Of a DNA stretch of 11,907 nucleotides, positions 5,935 through 11,907 are shown in pieces. The translations under genes and the position numbers were made by a program. Numbering within the stretch: the first letter of the stretch is position 1; the number at the start of each line of letters is the position of its first letter. Under the pieces are notes generated by a model that was not told the DNA's origin, did not search any database, and was given only the letters and a program-made list of their open reading frames with translations. The stretch covers positions 6,328 through 18,234 of the forward strand of contig JASLNQ010000010.1 of NCBI GenBank assembly GCA_030745955.1. Reading direction: 5' to 3'. The stretch comes from Dehalococcoidia bacterium (GTDB lineage: Bacteria; Chloroflexota; Dehalococcoidia; UBA1151; UBA1328).

Positions 5935-8151
5935 AGCGCGCAATCAGCAAGTCCACCCCCGGCGAAAATGGCCTCCACAGCGAACCGGCGTGAATCTATC
6001 CTGAAGCAGCTCCGTTCTGCGCCAACGGGCGCGACGGCGGCGGGGCTTGCCGAGCAGTTCGGTGTCACGGTGCGCACCATATATCGCGATGTCACCGCCC
6101 TTCGCGACGGCGGTGAACCCTTTGTGGCGGACCGCGGACGCGGTGGCGGCATCCACCTGTCACCCGAGGTAGCCCCCGACGTGTCGGCCAGGGAGCCGTC
6201 AGAGGGAGTGACTGAGAAGGCGCCGGGGGAAAAGCCGAACGGTGCAACCGAACCCGCGCCAGGGAACGGCGAAGAGCCTGTGCGAGCCGGCCCACGGAGG
6301 CCCGCCGACGTATTTGTTGGCCGGGACAATGAGATCGAACGCCTCGACGACCTCCTCGCCAAAACACAGACCGGAACCGGCGGCGTTGCGATGCTGGTCG
6401 GCGAGCCGGGAATTGGCAAATCGCACACGGCCCACCAGTTTGCGTCCAACGCCGTCCAGGCAAACGCCACGGTCCTCTGGGGGAGGTGCCGTGAAGCCGA
6501 GGGGCTGCCCTCGTTCTGGCCCTGGATCCAGATCATCCGGGCACGTGTTGAGTCCCTTGAAGCCCAGCAGCTGCAATCGGCGATGGGACCCGGTGCCTCG
6601 GACATCGCCGAACTGGTGCCGGAAGTAGCCGCCCTAATGCCCGGTATGGTCCCGGCAACACCGCTCAAAGACCCCGCGGTTGCAAGGTTCAGGCTGTTCG
6701 ATTCGATCGCACGATTTCTCAAGGCCCTTGCCGTCGATCGGCCGCTGGTACTGATCCTCGACGACCTGCAGTGGGCCGATGCACCGTCGCTTTCTTTACT
6801 CGAGTTTGTTGCAGTCGAGGCGGCATCTTCACCAATCGCTATTCTCGGAACCTATCGGGACAGCGAACTGGGCCGGCACCACCCGTTATCGCAGACCCTG
6901 GGCGAACTCGCGAGATCGGTAAGGGTCGACCGGTTGGCGCTCAGTGGGATGTCCAGGGACGAGGTGGCCCGGTATATGCTGGAGACCACCGGGATCCACG
7001 CCCAGGGCGATTTCATAGCGGCTGTACACGAACGAACCAGCGGGAATCCGCTATTCGTCGGGGAGTATGTCCGGCTGCTTGTACAACCGGGCGACTGGCA
7101 GCCGGACGAGTGGCAGCAAGGTAACGGCGGCGATGCCACACGTATCTCCGAGTTGTCGCTGCAGGGTCAGATTCCGCAGGGCGTGCGAGACGTGGTAGGA
7201 CGCCGACTCGACCACCTTTCGGAGGACTGCAACGTGGTCCTGACCGCGGCCGCCGTCATCTCGCGCGAATTCGGCCTGCGTGAACTGAAGCTGGCGGCCG
7301 GACTTGACGAAGTCGCCATCCTCGAAGCACTGGAGAGCGCGACCAGGGCACTGATCATCGAACCGGTCGGGACCGGGATCGGCCGATACCAGTTCCGGCA
7401 CGACCTCGTTCGGCAAACCCTGTACGAAGAGCTGTCGACGCTCGATCGGGTCAGGCTGCACCGCACAGTTGGCGATGCCATCGAAGCGCTGAGGCAGCCC
7501 AACCTCGAGCCGGTGCTCCCCCAGCTTGCGTTCCACTACTTCGAGGCCGCACGGAGCGGCGATGCCCAGAAGGCCGTCAAGTACTGTGTCGACGCCGGGG
7601 CCGTGCGGTACTTCCGCATGGCGATCCAGGCGCTCGAACTATCCGGACCGGTCGATCCGGCCGGTCGTTGCGAACTGCTGCTGGCGCTGGGCGAGGCGTG
7701 CAGGGTTGGCGGCGATTTCACCGAGGCGATGGAGGTATTTCGAGAGGTCTGCGAAACGGCGGAAATCATCGATTCCCCACGACTGCTGGCAGACGCTGCG
7801 ATCGGATTTGAAGACACCAGCTGGCGTCCGGGAATGCCGGGCCACGAGGCGGTGGGGTTCCTCGATTCGGCGCTGGAGGCGAATCCAGACGAAGAGCGTG
7901 AAATCCGTATTCAACTCCTTGCCAGCCTGTACCGGGCACTGGTGTTTGCGGGTGAGCACGAACGCGCCGGCCAGGTCTGGCTGGACTCGGTGGAACTCGC
8001 CCGCAACCTGGAAGCCCCCGAAATGCTGAAAACCGCTCTTCGAGTGCGTCTTTTTGACCGCGGGCGGGGGGAGTCCGAGCGAACGGCTGGCGGTGGCCTC
8101 GGAAGTGAACGAACTGGCGTCCATCACAGAAGATTCAGACGCGGCGATTGA
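5908..8151 (+). CDS. LuxR/AAA regulator, N-terminal part (HTH_11 + ATPase + TPR-like), frame-broken
   Basis: This reading frame encodes 747 residues. Residues about 26-85 form a DeoR/YafY-type winged helix (HTH_11; LAEQFGVTVRTIYRDVTALR). A Pro/Glu-rich linker (about 87-132) leads to an AAA_16-type NTPase (about 134-350), with Walker A GEPGIGKS at 165-172 and Walker B VLILDD at 281-286 followed by LQWAD. Alpha-helical TPR-like repeats follow to about residue 715. It resembles the ATPase part of MalT/LAL-type regulators, which couple ligand and ATP binding to transcription. The last 35 or so residues, after about base 8060, look out of frame (RGRGESERTAGGG...), while the continuation lies in the +1 frame of the next entry. 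ATG 5908 sits inside the palindrome. ATG 5968 (Met21) is an alternative start just before the winged helix; neither has a Shine-Dalgarno sequence. Removing one base would give a single protein of about 1122 residues ending at 9277. Confidence 0.85.
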   Translation: MSGFVKPDISAQSASPPPAKMASTANRRESILKQLRSAPTGATAAGLAEQFGVTVRTIYRDVTALRDGGEPFVADRGRGGGIHLSPEVAPDVSAREPSEGVTEKAPGEKPNGATEPAPGNGEEPVRAGPRRPADVFVGRDNEIERLDDLLAKTQTGTGGVAMLVGEPGIGKSHTAHQFASNAVQANATVLWGRCREAEGLPSFWPWIQIIRARVESLEAQQLQSAMGPGASDIAELVPEVAALMPGMVPATPLKDPAVARFRLFDSIARFLKALAVDRPLVLILDDLQWADAPSLSLLEFVAVEAASSPIAILGTYRDSELGRHHPLSQTLGELARSVRVDRLALSGMSRDEVARYMLETTGIHAQGDFIAAVHERTSGNPLFVGEYVRLLVQPGDWQPDEWQQGNGGDATRISELSLQGQIPQGVRDVVGRRLDHLSEDCNVVLTAAAVISREFGLRELKLAAGLDEVAILEALESATRALIIEPVGTGIGRYQFRHDLVRQTLYEELSTLDRVRLHRTVGDAIEALRQPNLEPVLPQLAFHYFEAARSGDAQKAVKYCVDAGAVRYFRMAIQALELSGPVDPAGRCELLLALGEACRVGGDFTEAMEVFREVCETAEIIDSPRLLADAAIGFEDTSWRPGMPGHEAVGFLDSALEANPDEEREIRIQLLASLYRALVFAGEHERAGQVWLDSVELARNLEAPEMLKTALRVRLFDRGRGESERTAGGGLGSERTGVHHRRFRRGD

Positions 8152-9277
8152 AGCCAACATGTACAGGATCTCCGACCTGATGGAGCTTGGCGATTTCCGG
8201 GCGGTCCATGCCGAACTGGGAGGGTTCACAGAATCGATCGAGCGAATCCGCAACCCGTTTCTCAGCTATGTCCACGCCTGCCTGGTTACAAATCTCGACA
8301 TCTTTGCGGGCCGTTTCGGCGAGGCCGAAAAACGCGCCGGCGACTCCTACGCCATGGGCGAAAAGCTTGACGGGCATGACCCCCTCGGCATGTTCGGTGT
8401 CCAGATGTTCACACTGTCACGCGAGCGGGGACGTCTGCGGGAACTGGAGCCCGCGGTGAGCGGCTTCGTAAACCAGGGCGACAATGCCCTGTGGCGGCCG
8501 GGGCTGGCGCTGATCTATGCCGATCTCGGACTCGCGGACAGGGCCAGGGAACAGTTCGAACTCGTGGCCGAGGCGGGGTTCGAATCCGTTCCACGAGATG
8601 CCATGTGGGCCGGGACACTCGCGTACCTCTCGGAGGTCTGCTGGTTTGTTGAAGATGAAGAACGCGCCGCCCAGCTCTACGAGTTGTTGCTCCCTTCCGC
8701 CATGCACAACGTCACGATCGGGGTGCCGCCGGTCAGCCTCGGGCCAGCCTCCCGGTACCTGGGCCTGCTGGCCGACACCATGGGCGACTGGGACGTGAGT
8801 GAACGCCACTTCGAAATCGCCATCGAAATGTGCACCACGATGGGGAGCGAACCGTTGATGGCCCGGACCCAGCTCGACTTTGCCGACGCCCTGGCCCGTC
8901 GTGGCGATGACGCGGGACTGTCACACGCCGCGGTATTGCTTGAAGGCGCCACCACGACGGCCGACGAACTTGGCATGCAGGCCATCTTCGAACACGCCCT
9001 GGCGCTGAAAGACCGGCTGGTCAACCGGGGTAACAGGGAAAAGCATCCGGACGGCCTGTCACCGCGCGAAGTCGAGGTGCTGAGCCTGATCGCCGCAGGC
9101 CACGGCAACCGCGATATCGCTGAGCGGCTCTATATCGCCCCGAATACCGTAGCCAATCACGTCAAGAGCATCTTCAGCAAGACAGGTTCTGCGAACCGGG
9201 CGGAAGCTGCCGCATATGCCGTGCGCAACCAGCTGGAGCGAGAGGGAACGAAAGATGGGTACTTACCGGCAAATTAG
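8054..9277 (+). CDS. LuxR/AAA regulator, C-terminal part (TPR-like + LuxR HTH)
   Basis: This frame is the natural continuation of the preceding gene, shifted by one base. From SERLAVASEVNELAS onward it has helical TPR-like repeats (about residues 10-320), then a clear LuxR/GerE helix-turn-helix at about 335-395 (LSPREVEVLSLIAAGHGNRDIAERLY...TVANHVKSIFSKTG), which binds DNA as a dimer. The TTG at 8054 only marks where the frame opens. If the break is real, translation could restart at ATG 8159, 8 bases beyond the stop of the first part (TGA 8149-8151), with only a poor ribosome site (GAAG), perhaps by coupling. A stand-alone version would lack the ATPase and respond to nothing obvious, so I read it as half of one frame-broken gene rather than a separate gene. 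Confidence 0.82.
   Translation: MTAGGGSPSERLAVASEVNELASITEDSDAAIEANMYRISDLMELGDFRAVHAELGGFTESIERIRNPFLSYVHACLVTNLDIFAGRFGEAEKRAGDSYAMGEKLDGHDPLGMFGVQMFTLSRERGRLRELEPAVSGFVNQGDNALWRPGLALIYADLGLADRAREQFELVAEAGFESVPRDAMWAGTLAYLSEVCWFVEDEERAAQLYELLLPSAMHNVTIGVPPVSLGPASRYLGLLADTMGDWDVSERHFEIAIEMCTTMGSEPLMARTQLDFADALARRGDDAGLSHAAVLLEGATTTADELGMQAIFEHALALKDRLVNRGNREKHPDGLSPREVEVLSLIAAGHGNRDIAERLYIAPNTVANHVKSIFSKTGSANRAEAAAYAVRNQLEREGTKDGYLPAN
8066..8071 (+). other. Probable frameshift point in the regulator (run of six G)
   Basis: Protein resemblance leaves frame 1 and resumes in frame 2 between about 8056 and 8080. The run GGGGGG lies there, and removing one G gives the join RGRG-SPSERLAVASE without a break. 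A run of five T at 8051-8055 is a second possible site. Homopolymer miscount, true mutation, or a +1 recoding event would look the same from this sequence alone. Confidence 0.65.
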
Positions 9278-9288
9278 CCATCGCAAAT

Positions 9289-9316
9289 TTGAGAAATAGC
9301 TATTTTGGGGGATACT
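9289..9316 (+). promoter_or_regulatory. Promoter-like pair upstream of the DUF4242 gene
   Basis: TTGAGA (9289-9294, five of six to the -35 consensus) and GATACT (9311-9316, four of six to the -10 consensus) are 16 bases apart in an AT-rich island just after the regulator stop. Two perfect palindromes overlap it: CAAATTTG (9284-9291) and AAATAGCTATTT (9294-9305), the second filling the spacer, where a repressor could act. A transcript from here would have a leader of about 260 bases. Confidence 0.4.
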
Positions 9317-9418
9317 CCCGCAGCCGTTCATGGTGTCAATTGTCCTCAGGCGTCACGACAGGGCTACCTGCCGCTGGCGGGGACGGGCCGGCCAGACCCG
9401 TCGACGATGTTTCATCGA

Positions 9419-9501
9419 CCGGGAGTGATCAGCAGGCGGACTACCTCTCCCCCTCAGACGCGCTACTGTTCCGGACTACAGCCGGAGCGGGTCACTCCCG
9501 G
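9419..9501 (+). promoter_or_regulatory. Nested hairpin in the DUF4242 leader
   Basis: CCGGGAGTGA (9419-9428) and TCACTCCCGG (9492-9501) are perfect 10-bp inverted arms. Directly inside the right arm, bases 9466-9474 pair with 9482-9490 (nine pairs including two G-U) around a 7-base loop. The two helices would stack. The left part of the loop (9429-9465) is pyrimidine-rich and mostly unpaired. The rest of the 309-bp gap 9278-9586 holds the promoter-like pair, an imperfect hairpin around 9397-9424 and no recognisable gene. It matches no riboswitch class I know. Confidence 0.35.
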
Positions 9502-9586
9502 CGATGTAACAACACAAATACGAAAGCAAAATGTCCGAATGGCGAGGGTGCGGCGGATACAGCGCCCCGCGGGAAAGGAACCGGTA

Positions 9587-9832
9587 ATGCCACTATTCTT
9601 GATCGAACGAAACTTTGCCGAGCAGCTCGAAGTCACCCCGGAGGTTGCCGGTGCTGTGATAAGCGCCAACGACGAATCTGGCGTTCAGTGGCTGTATTCA
9701 TTCCTCACTGCCAACAAGAAGAAGACCTACTGCCTCTACGAGGCGGTCGACGGTGATGCGATCAGGGAAGCTGCCCGACGCGCCGGCATACCTGCCGATG
9801 TCGTTGTCGAAGTGGCCGAACTGAAGCCATAA
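9587..9832 (+). CDS. DUF4242 domain protein
   Basis: This 81-residue protein is a full-length single DUF4242 domain, beginning MPLFLIERNF and containing WLYSFLTANKKKTYCLYE (about 35-52) and IREAARRAGIPADVVVEV (about 58-75). The family has a small ferredoxin-like alpha/beta fold, and one member (SCO4226 of Streptomyces) is reported as nickel-binding; its cellular role is not settled, and I assign none here. ATG 9587 is chosen because AAGGAA at 9575-9580 lies 6 bases upstream and the family start fits exactly. The frame is open further upstream, but that stretch has no coding character. It has no signal peptide or membrane segment. It is flanked by a structured leader and a strong hairpin, so it is probably its own transcription unit. 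Confidence 0.85.
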   Translation: MPLFLIERNFAEQLEVTPEVAGAVISANDESGVQWLYSFLTANKKKTYCLYEAVDGDAIREAARRAGIPADVVVEVAELKP

Positions 9833-9843
9833 AACTGCTGCCA

Positions 9844-9884
9844 GTTGGCGGTGGCCCGTTGCCGGGTCCCGCCACTGGCCCAAC
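9844..9884 (+). terminator. Strong GC hairpin after the DUF4242 gene
   Basis: GGCGG (9847-9851) pairs with CCGCC (9869-9873), and inside it CCCG (9855-9858) pairs with CGGG (9863-9866) around the loop TTGC. GTTGG and CCAAC at the outer ends (9844-9848, 9880-9884) offer an alternative outer stem. It begins 12 bases after the stop codon. It lacks a following T run, as do the other hairpins in this window. The rest of the gap to 10018 shows no gene and no clear promoter. Confidence 0.45.
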
Positions 9885-10018
9885 CTGCAATCACCAGTCC
9901 TGAAATCCTCTGGGTCGAGCGCATCGATAGCGGCGTCTGGCCTTTGTTCTGGCTGCACGCGTCCCGGAACCTGCCACTCGCCCTCACGAGCATTTTGTGA
10001 ATCCCTGGAAGGCCGAAA

Positions 10019-11907
10019 ATGACACAGACAAAAAAACGCTTCCGAACGCCTTTTCACTGGGGTCTCTACGACCTCGAAGTGGAAAGTGACCGGGTTATCG
10101 GCGTGAAGCCCGTTGCCGACGACCCCGATCCGTCTGCTATCGGCCTGTCAGTTCCTTCGGCGGTCCACCATCAGACTCGCATCACACAGCCCATGGTCCG
10201 CAAGGGCTGGCTGGAGCGGGGCTCGTCGAATTCGACCGGGCAGAGAGGACACGAACCGTTCGTCCCGGTGAGTTGGGAGGTTGCCATCGGCCTGGTGGCG
10301 GACGAGCTCCAGCGGGTGCGGGACACCTACGGAAATGAAGCCATTTACGGTGGCTCTTACGGCTGGAGTTCGGCGGGTCAGTTCCACCAGCCCCAGAACC
10401 ACTTGAAGCGCCTGCTGAACAGCTTCGGCGGTCACGTGGGGGCCATCAACAGCTACAGCTCGGGTGCGATGTCGGTCATTGTCCCGCATATTTTCGGTAT
10501 TGCAGGCCAGGTGTTCGCCCACCGCGGTCCTTCCTGGCCGGTGATCGCGGAATCGACCAACCTCGTCGTGATGTTCGGTGGAATGCCGCTGAAGAACGCA
10601 CAGGTGGTTAACGGTGGAATATCGAAGCACTCGACCCGCGACTGGATGCAGCACTGCCGGGAGAGCGGCGTCGACTTTGTCAACATCAGCCCGCTCAGGG
10701 AGGACGCCGGTGATTTTCTCGAAGCCGAGTGGCTCTCCCCGGTCCCGAGCACCGATGTTGCGCTAATGCTGGGCCTCGCCCACACGCTGTTGGCGGAAGA
10801 CCTCTACGACACCGGGTTCGTCGAGACGCATTGCGTTGGATTTGAAAAGTTCCTGCCCTACCTGGTAGGCGAGACTGACGGCCAGCCAAAGAGCGCTGAA
10901 TGGGCAGCTACTATTTGCGGTATTCCAGCCGAGACTACCCGGGCGCTGGCACGGCGCATGGCAGGCGGCAGGACGTTCATAAACGTCGCATATGCGCTGC
11001 AGCGGGCCGATCACGGTGAACAGCCGATCTGGATGGCAGCGGTGCTGGCAGCAATGCTGGGGCAGATCGGCGCGCCCGGCGGAGGCATCGGGTATGGCTA
11101 CGGCGCTTTCGGCGAGGTCGGCAATCCCGTTAAGCCGACCATGGGCCTTTCGCTGGACCGGGGTGAAAACCCCGTCAGCGCATTCATCCCCGTGGCGAGG
11201 ATCGCCGACATGCTGCTCGACCCGGGCGGGACGGTCGAGTACAACGGGCAAACACTTACCTACCCCGATATCAAGTTGATCTACTGGGCCGGCGGGAACC
11301 CGTTTCACCACCACCAGGACCTGAACCGCTTCGTCGACGCCTGGCAGCGGCCGGAAACCATCGTGGTGCATGAGCCGTGGTGGACGTCGACCGCGCGGCA
11401 CGCCGACATCGTGCTGCCTGCGACGACGTCCGTTGAGCGCAACGATGTGGGGTCCTCGACGTACGACCCGGTGATGTTCGCGATGAAACGGGCGATACCG
11501 CCGGTCGGCGAGGCCCAGAGCGACTACGACATTGTTGCGGCGATCGCGGAACGGCTCGGAATCAGCGAAGAGGTGACCGAGGGCCGCAGCGAGATGGAGT
11601 GGATCGAACACCTTTACGGCGAATTCAGGGAACGGGTCTCCACCGACGGAATCGACATCCCGCCCTTCGAACAGTTCTGGGAGGAAGGTCGGATCGATTT
11701 CCCCACCGAGGGCATCCAACCCGACAGTATGGCATCGTTCAGGGACGATCCCGAGGCCAACCCGCTGGCAACACCTACTGGCAAGATCGAGATTTTCTCG
11801 GAGACCATCGATGGCTTCGGCTACGACGACTGCCCCGGTCATCCCACGTGGTTCGAGCCGGTCGAGTGGCTGGGCTCAGAGTCGGCTGAAGAGTATCCAT
11901 TGCACCT
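10019..11907 (+). CDS. Molybdopterin S/N-oxide reductase (BisC/TorA/DMSO reductase type), 3' truncated
   Basis: The frame is open from ATG 10019 to the right edge (629 complete codons) and encodes most of a DMSO-reductase-family enzyme that carries bis-MGD molybdenum and reduces sulfoxides or N-oxides. Key blocks: IYGGSYGWSSAG (109-120), with Tyr114 and Trp116 in the positions known from Rhodobacter DMSO reductase; NSYSSGA, in which Ser147 is the likely molybdenum ligand; WAGGNPFHHHQDLNR (about 422-436); EPWWTSTARHADIVLPATTSVERND (split between about 450 and 475). There is no CxxCxxxC iron-sulfur motif at the N-terminus and no twin-arginine signal, so it resembles the cytoplasmic biotin sulfoxide reductase type more than periplasmic TorA or DorA. 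GGAAGG at 10007-10012, 6 bases before ATG, fixes the start. Family length is about 750-800, so the C-terminal molybdopterin-binding domain is missing here. Substrate and electron donor are unknown. Confidence 0.92.
   Translation, partial: MTQTKKRFRTPFHWGLYDLEVESDRVIGVKPVADDPDPSAIGLSVPSAVHHQTRITQPMVRKGWLERGSSNSTGQRGHEPFVPVSWEVAIGLVADELQRVRDTYGNEAIYGGSYGWSSAGQFHQPQNHLKRLLNSFGGHVGAINSYSSGAMSVIVPHIFGIAGQVFAHRGPSWPVIAESTNLVVMFGGMPLKNAQVVNGGISKHSTRDWMQHCRESGVDFVNISPLREDAGDFLEAEWLSPVPSTDVALMLGLAHTLLAEDLYDTGFVETHCVGFEKFLPYLVGETDGQPKSAEWAATICGIPAETTRALARRMAGGRTFINVAYALQRADHGEQPIWMAAVLAAMLGQIGAPGGGIGYGYGAFGEVGNPVKPTMGLSLDRGENPVSAFIPVARIADMLLDPGGTVEYNGQTLTYPDIKLIYWAGGNPFHHHQDLNRFVDAWQRPETIVVHEPWWTSTARHADIVLPATTSVERNDVGSSTYDPVMFAMKRAIPPVGEAQSDYDIVAAIAERLGISEEVTEGRSEMEWIEHLYGEFRERVSTDGIDIPPFEQFWEEGRIDFPTEGIQPDSMASFRDDPEANPLATPTGKIEIFSETIDGFGYDDCPGHPTWFEPVEWLGSESAEEYPLH

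Noticed and set aside
5862..6722. Minus-strand open frame of 286 codons starting opposite the regulator
   Set aside because: It covers the well-supported winged-helix and ATPase coding region; its product is low-complexity (Ser, Arg, Pro) without a domain.
8047..8060. prfB-like or heptamer-type programmed frameshift at CTT TTT GAC
   Set aside because: The -1 slippery heptamer would give the wrong direction, and no in-frame stop sits at the shift site as in prfB; homopolymer error or mutation is simpler.
1738..9850. Shared 10-mer CTGCCAGTTG at about 1741 and 9839
   Set aside because: A single short match between two intergenic spots without flanking similarity; no sign of a repeat family or mobile element.
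10763..11842. Long open frame on the minus strand (359 codons)
   Set aside because: It lies fully inside the molybdoenzyme gene, has no family resemblance and reflects the high GC third positions of the plus-strand gene.

Overview
The window is GC-rich, compactly coded bacterial DNA. It carries a RecQ helicase with a C-terminal helix-turn-helix region, a creatinase-type M24 hydrolase, a CocE/NonD hydrolase, a very large AAA/TPR/LuxR regulator, a DUF4242 protein and a cytoplasmic-type molybdopterin S/N-oxide reductase. This mix suits a free-living heterotroph. My guess, from recalled gene content only, is an uncultured Chloroflexota of the Dehalococcoidia/SAR202 kind; nothing here proves it and Actinobacteria-like alternatives remain. 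I see no rRNA, tRNA, CRISPR array, transposase or integrase.

Layout. 1-1698 (+): C-terminal two thirds of recQ, cut by the left edge. 1774-2577 (-): response regulator with a receiver domain and a short beta-rich repeat domain, convergent with recQ. 2578-2871: divergent intergenic region. 2872-4041 and 4059-5735 (+): a two-gene operon of an M24-fold hydrolase that lacks the usual metal ligands and a CocE/NonD alpha/beta hydrolase. 5736-5907: control region with hairpins, ending in a perfect 13-bp-arm palindrome that overlaps the start of the next gene. 5908-9277 (+): one large regulator (N-terminal DeoR/HTH_11-type winged helix, AAA ATPase, TPR-like region, C-terminal LuxR HTH) that is split by a one-base frame change near a run of six G at 8066-8071. 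9278-9586: leader region with a promoter-like pair and a nested RNA hairpin. 9587-9832 (+): DUF4242 protein. 10019-11907 (+): DMSO-reductase-family molybdoenzyme that runs off the right edge.

How the genes may work together. The two hydrolases are clearly cotranscribed and both belong to families that cleave amide or ester bonds in small molecules and peptides, so they probably scavenge a shared kind of substrate. The big regulator, with DNA-binding domains at both ends and a palindrome over its own start, is probably autoregulated; which neighbours it controls is unknown. The molybdoenzyme probably reduces a sulfoxide or N-oxide in the cytoplasm. I see no complete new multi-gene system; the most unusual item is the regulator and its palindrome.
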